64,000 nucleotides of DNA from Nostoc sp. 106C. GTDB lineage: Bacteria > Cyanobacteriota > Cyanobacteriia > Cyanobacteriales > Nostocaceae. Shown piece after piece: positions 17,316 to 26,177 of the stretch; position 1 is the first letter of the stretch; the number at the start of each line of letters is the position of its first letter. The stretch covers positions 1 to 64,000 of the forward strand of contig NZ_MTAW01000082.1 of NCBI RefSeq assembly GCF_002154725.1, read 5' to 3'. The translations under genes were made by a program, and so were the position numbers. Below the pieces are notes generated by a model. That model was not told the DNA's origin, did no database searches, and saw only the letters and a program-made list of their open reading frames with translations.

Positions 17316-20300
17316 TTATGCTAAACCACGCAGGCGATCGCGTAAAATTTCCGCTTGTTTCTCAGCCTCCGCTAAAGCATCTCGCGCACTTTGTACCACA
17401 TCTTTTGGAGCTTTATCTACAAAGTTAGCGTTGCTTAATCTTGTACTCAGAGATTGGGCTTCTGCTTCTGCTTTGCTAAGGCTTTTTTCTAGCTTGGCAC
17501 GTACGGCTTCAATATCCACCACACCCTTGAGGGGAATTACCACTTGTACTGTACCGACAACACCAGCAATAGCGTTTTCTGCTGACTCAGGCTGTGATTG
17601 TGGCTGTTGTAGATGCTTGTCTGTGGTCGGTTGGAACAACTTTGCCCACAACTGTTGCCTAGCTTGCGCCGATAGTAAATAGCGGCTAGTAAACCAAGTT
17701 GTGTAACCAAGACCTACTATTTCAAAGAAAGTTCCAAATAGAGGAACGTCATCAATTGCATTGCCAACAGCGTAAGCCAACTTAGTAAAGACAATTGCCA
17801 CGATAATTAAGCCTATTGTTTTTAAACCTCTGAGAGGTTTTTTTGGTGTAACTGTTGCTTTATTAGACTTATCAGCAATGGTTAAAGTCTCCACCTTAGC
17901 CAAATCTTTAATATAAGCTTGTCCAGCCGTGAGAATTTGCCGTTCCTTAGAGCTTTCACTTTGCAAATTCACTGTCACTTTCGCCCCTGGCTTAATCTCC
18001 GCTTCGGCGCGTAAATTGCGAATAGTGCGGATAGCGTCAATCAGCAGTTCAAACTGGGCCTCAATTTCTGGATTGATCAGTTTGCTATCTACTTGGGGAT
18101 AAGGTTGTAAGGATAAAGTTTGCTGGGAATCTGCTGGTTGTGCGGTAAGAGTTTGCCAAATCTCCTCAGTAATATGGGGCATAAAAGGATGGAGAAGTTT
18201 TAAAATTCCTTCCAGGACGTGAGCTAGGGTTTGTTGTGCTACTCGCCGCGATGCAGGGTCAGCATCTTTTTGGAGGCGAGACTTCACCAGTTCAATATAC
18301 CAGTCACAGAAGTCGCCCCAAATAAATTCATACAATCCCTTAGCAGCTTCACCTAAACCATAATTATCGATGTTATTGCTTGTCTGTTTAACAACTTGAT
18401 GATAGCGAGAAAGAATCCAGCGATCGCTTAATTCTGTGGCTAGTGGTTGACCTAATTGTTGCGGTGTTTGTCCATCGAGATTCATCATCACAAACCGGGC
18501 GGCGTTCCACAGCTTATTGGCAAAGTTGCGGGAAGCTTCCACCGATGGTGACTCATCCTTTTTGCGATCGTACTCTAGCCGGATATCTTGACCTGCCCCT
18601 GCTACTTCTTTCACTAAGGTATAACGCAGAGCATCAGTGCCATATTTATCAATTAATAGTAGCGGGTCAATGCCATTACCTTTAGTCTTTGACATCTTCT
18701 GACCTTTTTCATCCAACACCAACCCGTGGATGTAAACGTCCTGAAATGGCATTTGTCCGGTAAAATGACCAGCCATCATCGTCATTCTGGCTACCCAGAA
18801 AAAGATAATGTCAAAGCCAGTTACTAAGGTAGTAGTTGGGTAGTAAGTCGCTAAATCCTGAGTTTGTTGCGGCCAGCCCAAAGTGGAAAACGGCCAAAGT
18901 CCTGAAGAAAACCAGGTATCCAACACATCTGGGTCTTGTTCTAGCTGGACATTTTCGCCAAATTGTGATTTAGCTTTTTCCCAAGCTTCATCTGCTGATT
19001 TGGCGACCACAAACGGGGTAGTATCGGTGATTTGCCCCTCTGTTTCACTAACAGCGTACCAAGCAGGGATTTGATGACCCCACCACAATTGACGAGATAT
19101 ACACCAATCTTTGAGCTTTACTAACCAATCACGATAAACCTTAGTCCAGCGTTGAGGAACAAACTCCGGCGAATTTTTCTGGTCGAGAAATTCTAGCGCC
19201 CGGTCTGCTAAGGGGCGAATTTTTACAAACCACTGAGTAGATAGCAAAGGTTCAATGGGGACTTTACCGCGATCGCTATAAGGAACGGTATGCTTATAAT
19301 CTTCAACTTTGACCAAAAAGCCATCTGCCTCAAGGCGTGCAATCACATTTTTTCTGGCTACAAAGCGGTCTTGTCCTTGAAACTCCCCGGCATTAGCGTT
19401 GAGAGTACCATCTTTATTGAGGATGTTAATAAATGGCAAATTGTGACGCTTACCCATCTCAAAATCATTGGGGTCATGGGCTGGAGTCACCTTCACGCAA
19501 CCAGTACCGAAAGTTGGATCGACAAATTCATCACCAATAATCGGGATTTCCCGTTGTGTAATTGGTAAAGTTACTGTTTTGCCAATTAAGTGCTTGTACC
19601 TCTCATCACTGGGATTAACTGCCACTCCTGTATCACCCAGCATAGTTTCTGGGCGAGTTGTCGCCACCTCCACATAACCAGAACCATCAGTGAGGGGATA
19701 GCGGAAGTGCCAGAGATTACCATTGACCTCTTGATTTTCCACCTCCACATCAGACACCGCCGACTGAGAAGCTGGACACCAGTTAACTAAATATTCACCG
19801 CGATAAATTAAGCCTTCCGCATACAGACGAGTAAATGCTTCGACCACAGCTTGCGATAAACCCTCATCCAGGGTAAACCTTTCCCGCGACCAGTCTACCG
19901 AAACACCCAAGCGGCGTAGCTGATTGACAATAAACCCGCCCGATTCCGCCTTCCATTGTTTAGCGCGATCGAGGAATTGTTCACGCCCCAACTCATAACG
20001 AGTTTTACCTTCGGTTTTGAGTTGCTTTTCCAGCATGGCGTGAACAGCGATGCTAGCGTGGTCAGTTCCGGGTAGCCACAAAGTATTACGCCCCTGCATT
20101 CGGTGGTAGCGCACCAGAACATCAATCAACGCACTTTCAAAAGCGTGACCCATGTGTAAACTGCCGGTAACATTTGGCGGCGGGATCACAACACAGTAAG
20201 GTTCGCCGCCTTTGTTGGGGTCGGCTTTGTAAACTTGGTTTTCTTCCCAGAATTTTTGCCACTTGGCTTCTGTGGAGAACGGATCGTAAAGACTAGGGAG

Positions 20301-20321
20301 GTTAAGTGTAGTTGCGGTCAT
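17316..20321 (-). CDS. valS: Valyl-tRNA synthetase with CAAD membrane domain
   Basis: A 1001-residue class I synthetase that charges tRNA(Val). The HIGH motif is GSLHMGHAF (56-59), the editing (CP1) domain follows ([14 protein letters not shown]), the KMSKS motif is GQKMSKTKG at about 540, and the anticodon-binding domain spans about 640-790. Between it and the C-terminal coiled-coil arm (about 925-1001) lies an extra segment at about 820-905 with two hydrophobic stretches ([20 protein letters not shown], and [16 protein letters not shown]). This is the CAAD domain described in cyanobacterial aminoacyl-tRNA synthetases, which anchors the enzyme to thylakoid membrane. The usual length without it is about 880-950. 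Confidence 0.95.
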   Translation of the reverse strand: MTATTLNLPSLYDPFSTEAKWQKFWEENQVYKADPNKGGEPYCVVIPPPNVTGSLHMGHAFESALIDVLVRYHRMQGRNTLWLPGTDHASIAVHAMLEKQLKTEGKTRYELGREQFLDRAKQWKAESGGFIVNQLRRLGVSVDWSRERFTLDEGLSQAVVEAFTRLYAEGLIYRGEYLVNWCPASQSAVSDVEVENQEVNGNLWHFRYPLTDGSGYVEVATTRPETMLGDTGVAVNPSDERYKHLIGKTVTLPITQREIPIIGDEFVDPTFGTGCVKVTPAHDPNDFEMGKRHNLPFINILNKDGTLNANAGEFQGQDRFVARKNVIARLEADGFLVKVEDYKHTVPYSDRGKVPIEPLLSTQWFVKIRPLADRALEFLDQKNSPEFVPQRWTKVYRDWLVKLKDWCISRQLWWGHQIPAWYAVSETEGQITDTTPFVVAKSADEAWEKAKSQFGENVQLEQDPDVLDTWFSSGLWPFSTLGWPQQTQDLATYYPTTTLVTGFDIIFFWVARMTMMAGHFTGQMPFQDVYIHGLVLDEKGQKMSKTKGNGIDPLLLIDKYGTDALRYTLVKEVAGAGQDIRLEYDRKKDESPSVEASRNFANKLWNAARFVMMNLDGQTPQQLGQPLATELSDRWILSRYHQVVKQTSNNIDNYGLGEAAKGLYEFIWGDFCDWYIELVKSRLQKDADPASRRVAQQTLAHVLEGILKLLHPFMPHITEEIWQTLTAQPADSQQTLSLQPYPQVDSKLINPEIEAQFELLIDAIRTIRNLRAEAEIKPGAKVTVNLQSESSKERQILTAGQAYIKDLAKVETLTIADKSNKATVTPKKPLRGLKTIGLIIVAIVFTKLAYAVGNAIDDVPLFGTFFEIVGLGYTTWFTSRYLLSAQARQQLWAKLFQPTTDKHLQQPQSQPESAENAIAGVVGTVQVVIPLKGVVDIEAVRAKLEKSLSKAEAEAQSLSTRLSNANFVDKAPKDVVQSARDALAEAEKQAEILRDRLRGLA

Positions 20322-20383
20322 GCTGGGAAAACTAAGTTTGGAAGGACTCTAATAAATTTTGCCACAGGGTTGGAGAGGGATTT

Positions 20384-20809
20384 ATGGATATGAACCACAG
20401 AGGCGCAGAGAACCCAGAGAGAAGAGAGTTAGCGAAGGGAATGAATTGGCTGACTGGTGAGGTAATTGGGGCGGCGATTGAGGTACATCGAATATTGGGG
20501 CCTGGGTTTTTGGAGGATGTGTATAAGCAGGCGTTGATTATAGAATTTTTGAGCCGCAGGATACCTTATGACTGTGAGAAGTGGGTAACAGTAAATTACA
20601 AAGGACGTGAGGTAGGCAAAGGTAGATTAGATTTTTTGATTGCTAACTGTCTAATTTTGGAATTAAAAGCTGTCCAGAATCTAGCCCCAATTCATGAAGC
20701 ACAAGTACTCTCATACCTTAAAATTACTAACTATCCTCTAGCCCTCCTCATAAACTTTAACGTTCCTCTCCTCAAAGACGGCATCAAACGTATTATCCTA
20801 TCTTCTTAA
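20384..20809 (+). CDS. GxxExxY protein (PD-(D/E)XK-like)
   Basis: A 141-residue GxxExxY-family protein. The family motif is present as GPGFLEDVYKQAL, with the preceding EVIGAAIEVHRILG helix. GRLDFLIANCLILELKAV gives the D..ExK arrangement of a PD-(D/E)XK-like core, followed by HEAQVLSYLKIT. Some 20 residues at the N-terminus (NHRGAENPERREL) are encoded by a dispersed repeat; the conserved domain starts at the internal ATG 20441 (MNWLTGEV), so either start is possible. The same repeat lies inverted just past the stop codon. Function of the family is unknown. Confidence 0.8.
   Translation: MDMNHRGAENPERRELAKGMNWLTGEVIGAAIEVHRILGPGFLEDVYKQALIIEFLSRRIPYDCEKWVTVNYKGREVGKGRLDFLIANCLILELKAVQNLAPIHEAQVLSYLKITNYPLALLINFNVPLLKDGIKRIILSS
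20391..20430 (+). repeat. Left copy of CAGAG-type inverted repeat at the GxxExxY gene
   Basis: Reads TGAACCACAGAGGCGCAGAG then AACCCAGAGAGAAGAG. The complement of 20806-20846 matches it closely (GAACCGCAGAGACGCAGAGG then ACACAGAGAGAAG). This copy is inside the 5' end of the coding frame. Confidence 0.75.
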
Positions 20810-20846
20810 CTTCTCTCTGTGTCCTCTGCGTCTCTGCGGTTCGTTA
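20806..20846 (-). repeat. Right copy of CAGAG-type inverted repeat
   Basis: It overlaps the last base pairs of the GxxExxY gene and runs to 5 bp before the AmpG start codon. A third copy in the same orientation as this one lies at about 25994-26030 after mcrC, and a partial copy near 3374-3400. Confidence 0.75.
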
Positions 20847-20851
20847 ATTCC

Positions 20852-22114
20852 ATGAAAACTCCCTCCCCGTGGGCTTACATCCCCACCCTCTACTTCGCTG
20901 AAGGTGTCCCCAACGTTATCATCAGCAGCGTTTCCGTCATCTTCTACAAAAAACTCGGCATCGACAACGACCAAATCACCGCTTGGACGAGTTTTCTCTA
21001 CCTCCCCTGGGTGATCAAAATGTTTTGGGGACCACTTGTAGATATTTACGCCACAAAAAGAACATGGATATTAGTCACCCAATTTGCCATGTTTTGTTGC
21101 TTGAGTTTAGTAGCCTTATCTTTACAACTACCAAATTTCTTTTTCGTATCCTTAGCAGCCTTAACAGTCGGAGCGTTTATTTCCGCCACCTATGATATTG
21201 CCACTGATGGCTTTTATATGTTGGCTTTAAATCCTGAACAACAAGCTTTCTTTGTTGGTATCCGATCGCTTTTCTATCGCATTGCCGTATTATTTGGTAG
21301 CGGATTGTTAGTAGTGTTAGCTGGGCGATTGGAAACCACACTCAATAATATTCCTTTAAGTTGGACGATATCGATAGGATTTTCTGCGGTCATCTTTGCC
21401 ATTCTGTTTATTTTTCATCGCTTCATTTTACCTTTACCCGCATCAGATACCCCCCGTCAGACACAAACCCAAACCGAAAAGATTCCTTTTGTAGATATTA
21501 TTCAAACCTATTTTCGCCAAGAAAAAATAGTCGCAATTTTAGCATTTATCTTACTTTATCGATTAGGTGAAGCAATGCTGTTGAAGATAGCCTCGCTATT
21601 TCTATTAGACAAAATAGAAAAAGGCGGTTTAGCTATATCAACAGAACAATTTGGCTTGATTTATGGAACTTTTGGCGTACTTTCTTTAATTATTGGTGGA
21701 ATTTTAGGAGGAATGTTAATTTCCCGCTATGGCTTGAAAAAATGCCTGTTGCCAATGGCTTTAGCCTTGAATTTACCTGACTTATTTTATGTTTATCTTG
21801 CTTATGCTAAACCATCTCTTACATTAGTTTATCCCCTAGTTTCCTTAGAACAATTTGGCTATGGACTCGGCTTTACAGCCTTTAGTGTTTATTTAATGTA
21901 TATTTGCCAAGGTGAATATAAAACTTCTCATTATGCCATATCTACTGGACTGATGGCTTTAGGTCTGATGTTGCCTGGAGCAATTAGCGGTACAATTCAA
22001 CAAGCAGTGGGGTACCCGTTATTTTTTGTTTTGGTCTGTTTGCTAACTATTCCAGGAATGATTACTATATTTTTCATTCCATTACAAGAAGAATCTAAGC
22101 GTCCCACAAGTTAA
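20852..22114 (+). CDS. ampG: AmpG-like muropeptide permease (MFS)
   Basis: A 420-residue polytopic MFS protein with about 12 hydrophobic spans. The AmpG/PAT-type start WAYIPTLYFAEGVPNVIISS and the loop FWGPLVDIYATKRTWI are characteristic. In Gram-negative bacteria AmpG imports anhydro-muropeptides for cell-wall recycling. The true start is ATG 20852; an in-frame GTG at 20819 only reads the repeat. The next gene, a GlcNAc-kinase-like protein 33 bp on, fits the same pathway. AmpG is the best match, though acetyl-CoA transporters are related. Confidence 0.75.
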   Translation: MKTPSPWAYIPTLYFAEGVPNVIISSVSVIFYKKLGIDNDQITAWTSFLYLPWVIKMFWGPLVDIYATKRTWILVTQFAMFCCLSLVALSLQLPNFFFVSLAALTVGAFISATYDIATDGFYMLALNPEQQAFFVGIRSLFYRIAVLFGSGLLVVLAGRLETTLNNIPLSWTISIGFSAVIFAILFIFHRFILPLPASDTPRQTQTQTEKIPFVDIIQTYFRQEKIVAILAFILLYRLGEAMLLKIASLFLLDKIEKGGLAISTEQFGLIYGTFGVLSLIIGGILGGMLISRYGLKKCLLPMALALNLPDLFYVYLAYAKPSLTLVYPLVSLEQFGYGLGFTAFSVYLMYICQGEYKTSHYAISTGLMALGLMLPGAISGTIQQAVGYPLFFVLVCLLTIPGMITIFFIPLQEESKRPTS

Positions 22115-22147
22115 TAGTAAATAAAATAGAGAGTTTTGAATTTATCC

Positions 22148-23110
22148 ATGAGCTATGTTTTAGGTATTGATGGCGGCGGTAGTAAGACTGTTTGTGTTTT
22201 GATGGATGAAACACGCCAAGTTATCAGTCGCGGTGAAGCAGGCGCATCCAACTATCAGAGTATAGGTATTGCCGCAGCGCGACAATCAATTGAATTTGCA
22301 ATTATGGCTGCGACAGATCGAGCACAAACTCTCACCAAGCCGATAAAAATTACATCGATATGCTTAGGTTTAGCAGGTGTGGGACGTGCAGAAGATGTTG
22401 AAGCAGTAAAAAATTTATTACAAGAATTACAAAAGAGTGAACTACTGCCGATAAATTGGGCATTATCAGCATCTAATATTGTCATTTGCCATGATGCTTT
22501 GATTGCTTTAGTAGCTGGAATTGGTAATACTGTAGGAATTGTCGCCGCCGCAGGTACAGGTTCGATAGTTTTCGGGCGCAATCATCAGGGAATTACTAAA
22601 CGTGTAGGTGGTTGGGGACATATTTTAGGAGATGAAGGTAGCGCCTATAAAATTGCTCTTGCTGGTATACAAGCAGCATTAAAAGCCTATGATGGCAGTG
22701 GAATGCCAACAAGTCTAGTAGATATTTTCAAAGTTTATATTGAACTGCCAAATATAGAACGTTTTGTTGAGTTAATATATCGTCAAGGATGGGGAGTTAC
22801 AGAAATAGCTGCTTTAGCAGAAATTGTAGATTTAGCAGCAGCTTTAGGTGATGAAGTGGCGAATAAAATTATTGATGATGCTGTACAATATTTTGTGACA
22901 GCCACCTCCACAGTTATTGAGAAAATTTTTAGCGATCGCCCAGTTTTAGAATTAGTCACTACAGGAAGTGTTTGGCAAGGTAAATCGAAGATGCATGAGA
23001 GGTTTACAGCATCTCTGGCTAAGAACTTTCCTGAAGTAAAAGTGATTTTTCCCAAGCATGAACCTGCTTATGGTGCAGGTTTGTTGGCGTTGCAGAGGTT
23101 AAGTAGGTGA
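22148..23110 (+). CDS. N-acetylglucosamine kinase-like protein (BadF/BadG/BcrA/BcrD family)
   Basis: A 320-residue sugar kinase of the ASKHA fold. The phosphate-1 motif is VLGIDGGGSKTVCVLMD, phosphate-2 is AAGTGSIVFGRN, and the GGWGHILGDEGSAY motif is diagnostic for the NAGK-like branch; the adenosine motif is TTGSVW near the end. It probably phosphorylates GlcNAc released by muropeptide recycling, in line with the AmpG gene 33 bp upstream. ATG 22148 (MSYVLGID) is preferred over TTG 22136. Confidence 0.8.
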   Translation: MSYVLGIDGGGSKTVCVLMDETRQVISRGEAGASNYQSIGIAAARQSIEFAIMAATDRAQTLTKPIKITSICLGLAGVGRAEDVEAVKNLLQELQKSELLPINWALSASNIVICHDALIALVAGIGNTVGIVAAAGTGSIVFGRNHQGITKRVGGWGHILGDEGSAYKIALAGIQAALKAYDGSGMPTSLVDIFKVYIELPNIERFVELIYRQGWGVTEIAALAEIVDLAAALGDEVANKIIDDAVQYFVTATSTVIEKIFSDRPVLELVTTGSVWQGKSKMHERFTASLAKNFPEVKVIFPKHEPAYGAGLLALQRLSR

Positions 23111-23205
23111 GAATGGTAATTATTGCGCTGATAAAGGGAACTTTAAATGAAGAGTAAGTCTTAACTTATTTAAATATGAGCTAAGTTTTTTATATCATCT
23201 TCGAT

Positions 23206-24810
23206 ATGATTAAACAAAATATTATTACTTGGGCTGATGTAGCTTATGCAGTCCGAATTACTACTGGAGGATGTGACCAAGAATGGGAACTTTTAGAACT
23301 AATTTGGGAAGCATGGGAAATAATAATTGAAGCTGGACTTGCAACGTATTCAAATCAACAAGAATTTTGGCAAGTATTTTTGCGTTTTTGTGCTATTGTC
23401 AGTTTATTTTTAGAATTAGTTGATGGTGAATGCTGGGAATATTATGTTGAAGTTCACTTATTGGATTGGTTAGAAAATCTTAAAATTAACGCTTCTTTTG
23501 ACGAATATATAATTGATTATATAGATAAAATACTACCAATTTTAAAGTTAGAAATTGACTTAAATAATTCACTGTTAAATTTTGTTGAGATGGATTTAGG
23601 ACAAGGAATTTTGGTTCTCTTAGATAGAAATTATGATTCAATACTATTGGAATCAATACAAGAATTTAAACAACAGCTTGCAAAATATGAAGATGAACAT
23701 ACATTACAAAAAATAGAAGCTGAACAAATTTTTGAAAAAACGATTATCAATAACTTACTAAATTTAGCTGAAGTGTATGATTATGAAAACAAAGATTATC
23801 AATTCCCTATATATGAAACTGCACTTTTAGAAACACACGTATACGATAAAAGTTTATATAGAAAATGGTTAGACAACGAAAATAATAATGATGATGAATT
23901 TGAACAATTAGAACAATTATATAAAATTCAACACGCAGCTCGGTCATTAGTTAAATATTTTTCAATGTATGACTTAAAACCCAGATATACCTTGAATCAA
24001 TTTTCTGACAACATAGGTATTGAAAATACAGAGATAAAACGCTGGCTACATGCAATAAATCGAAAAAGACAAGTCATTTTATATGGTTCACCAGGAACAG
24101 GTAAAACATTTATAGCTAAACATTTTGCTAAACATTTAATTGGTGGTGGTGATGGTTTTTTAGAACTTGTGCAATTTCATCCAGCATACACTTATGAAGA
24201 CTTCATTCAAGGTATTCGTCCCCAAAGCCAAGATGGAAAATTAACATATCAACTTGTTCCTGGACGCTTTTTAGAATTCTGCAAAAAAGCAGAGTCTTAT
24301 CAACATACTTGCGTTCTGATAATAGACGAGATAAACCGTGCAAATTTAGCTCAAGTTTTTGGCGAATTGATGTATCTGCTAGAGTATCGCGATCAAGAAA
24401 TTCCCTTAGCTGGTGGTAATACCTTTCGCATCCCAAAAAATGTCCGCATTATTGGCACAATGAATACAGCAGATAGGTCTATTGCCCTCATAGATCATGC
24501 ATTACGTCGTCGCTTTGCATTTATTGAACTGCGTCCAAATTATGATGTATTGCGACGTTATCATCAGAAGACAGGTTTTGCAGTAGAGGGATTAATTAAT
24601 ATCCTACAGCAATTAAATCAAGTAATTTCCGATAAAAATTACGAAATTGGTATTTCATTCTTTTTAACAGACAACCTACGCGAAGATATTGAAGATATCT
24701 GGTGTATGGAAATTGAACCTTATTTAGAAGAATACTTTTTTAATCAGCCAGAGAATGTTGAAAATTTTCGCTGGGATAAAATTCATAAAAATGTATGCAT
24801 ACCAACCTAG
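23206..24810 (+). CDS. mcrB: McrB-like AAA+ GTPase of a type IV restriction system
   Basis: A 534-residue subunit. The C-terminal half is the McrB AAA+ motor: Walker A GSPGTGKT (about 294-301), Walker B VLIIDEINRAN (D374, E375), and the McrB signature GTMNTADRS followed by HALRRRFAF. McrB uses GTP and drives the McrC nuclease onto modified DNA. Residues 1-270 are acidic and AT-rich in coding and match no DNA-reading domain I know (no visible DUF3578, ADAM-MADS, EVE or YTH motif). The gene overlaps mcrC by 16 bp. The low GC relative to neighbours suggests acquisition by transfer. Confidence 0.85.
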   Translation: MIKQNIITWADVAYAVRITTGGCDQEWELLELIWEAWEIIIEAGLATYSNQQEFWQVFLRFCAIVSLFLELVDGECWEYYVEVHLLDWLENLKINASFDEYIIDYIDKILPILKLEIDLNNSLLNFVEMDLGQGILVLLDRNYDSILLESIQEFKQQLAKYEDEHTLQKIEAEQIFEKTIINNLLNLAEVYDYENKDYQFPIYETALLETHVYDKSLYRKWLDNENNNDDEFEQLEQLYKIQHAARSLVKYFSMYDLKPRYTLNQFSDNIGIENTEIKRWLHAINRKRQVILYGSPGTGKTFIAKHFAKHLIGGGDGFLELVQFHPAYTYEDFIQGIRPQSQDGKLTYQLVPGRFLEFCKKAESYQHTCVLIIDEINRANLAQVFGELMYLLEYRDQEIPLAGGNTFRIPKNVRIIGTMNTADRSIALIDHALRRRFAFIELRPNYDVLRRYHQKTGFAVEGLINILQQLNQVISDKNYEIGISFFLTDNLREDIEDIWCMEIEPYLEEYFFNQPENVENFRWDKIHKNVCIPT

Positions 24811-25994
24811 TAAAACACAGAGTTATTGAAATAACAGAATATCAAGATAAGCTATTTACGCATCAAGATATCCCGGAGTTGGTAGGACAAGAATTATATG
24901 ACAAATATACAACGCAAATAGATATAGAATTTCCTAGCTATACAACAAGATATCAGTGGCGGCTAAAATCTAAAGGATGGGTTGGTTATATTCCTGTAAC
25001 TCCTGAATTTGGCTTAAAAATCAATCCCAAAGTTCCTATCAAAAACCTTTTCGGGATGCTGGAATATGCCTATAATTTGAAGGATTTTCGCTTTCTTGAT
25101 GGGCTGATGGATTGCGAATCTCTGCAAGAATTTTATAATTATCTAGCTCATTTATTAGCCCAGAAAATTATAGAACGATGCCGTAAAGGATTATATCGTA
25201 CTTACTTGCCTAGAACAGAGCAGCTTGCCTATGTAAGAGGACGGCTGGATATGCAACAGGTAATTAAAAAGCCTTGGGATGTTAAACTTAAATGTCACTA
25301 CGAAGAACATACTGCTGATATTGCAGAAAACCAAATTCTGGCTTGGACACTTTATATTATTGGTCACAGTGGCTTGTGTTCAGACAAAGTATCACCAACA
25401 GTAAGAAAAGCTTATCACGCTCTCCAAGGATTAGTAATACCACAACTTTGTTGTGCAGAAGATTGTATTGGCAGACAGTACAATCGCCTCAATGAAGACT
25501 ATCAAATATTACATATTCTCTGCCGATTCTTTTTAGATAACAGTAGTCCAAATCATGAGATGGGAAATCATAAAATCCTACCTTTTCTCATTGACATGGC
25601 ACGTTTATATGAGCTTTTTGTTGCAGAATGGCTGAAGAAAAATGCGCCACCAAACTATAGTTTTAAACAACAGCATCTCATAGATGTTGGTCAAAATCGG
25701 CAATTCATCTTAGATATCTTACTTTGTGATGCTGCGACTGGCAGACCATTAGCAGTTCTCGATACAAAATATAAATCTCCTGAAAAAACTGCAAATAACG
25801 ATATTCATCAAATGATTAGTTACGCTAACACAACAAATACTAAACAAGCTTTCTTGGTATATCCAATAGATTTAAAACAGTCACTAAATATTAAAAGTAA
25901 CGATATTCAAGTCCGCAACCTCACATTTTCCCTTGATGATAACCTCGAGCGCGCAGGTCAAACCTTTTTAAACAAACTCCTCTCTCTTTTATAA
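24795..25994 (+). CDS. mcrC: McrC-like nuclease subunit
   Basis: A 399-residue partner of the preceding McrB. The N-terminal part (YQWRLKSKGWVGYIPVTPEF, GMLEYAYNLKDF) is typical of McrC, which stimulates McrB GTPase. The C-terminal PD-(D/E)XK nuclease has FILDILL (D307) and VLDTKYK (D323, K325). All catalytic residues are present, so the pair should be active in modification-dependent restriction of foreign DNA. It starts inside mcrB (translational coupling). A CAGAG-type repeat follows directly after the stop. Confidence 0.9.
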   Translation: MHTNLVKHRVIEITEYQDKLFTHQDIPELVGQELYDKYTTQIDIEFPSYTTRYQWRLKSKGWVGYIPVTPEFGLKINPKVPIKNLFGMLEYAYNLKDFRFLDGLMDCESLQEFYNYLAHLLAQKIIERCRKGLYRTYLPRTEQLAYVRGRLDMQQVIKKPWDVKLKCHYEEHTADIAENQILAWTLYIIGHSGLCSDKVSPTVRKAYHALQGLVIPQLCCAEDCIGRQYNRLNEDYQILHILCRFFLDNSSPNHEMGNHKILPFLIDMARLYELFVAEWLKKNAPPNYSFKQQHLIDVGQNRQFILDILLCDAATGRPLAVLDTKYKSPEKTANNDIHQMISYANTTNTKQAFLVYPIDLKQSLNIKSNDIQVRNLTFSLDDNLERAGQTFLNKLLSLL

Positions 25995-26030
25995 TTTTCT
26001 CTCTGCGCCCTCTGCGCCTCTGTGGTTCGC
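25994..26030 (-). repeat. CAGAG-type repeat after mcrC
   Basis: TTTTCTCTCTGCGCCCTCTG followed by CGCCTCTGTGGTTCG; same family and orientation as 20806-20846. The two copies form direct repeats around ampG, the kinase and mcrBC. Confidence 0.7.
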
Positions 26031-26177
26031 TTCTTCAAGTGTTTATCACAACACCACAGTCTCCCTAAAACTCACCCAGTTGAGTGATGCAGTCATTCAC
26101 TGTGCTATATTACATTCATATTACAAAATCTATCAAAAGAGGCAAAAAATGAACCACCTGGACTTCTTAAGCCGGAC

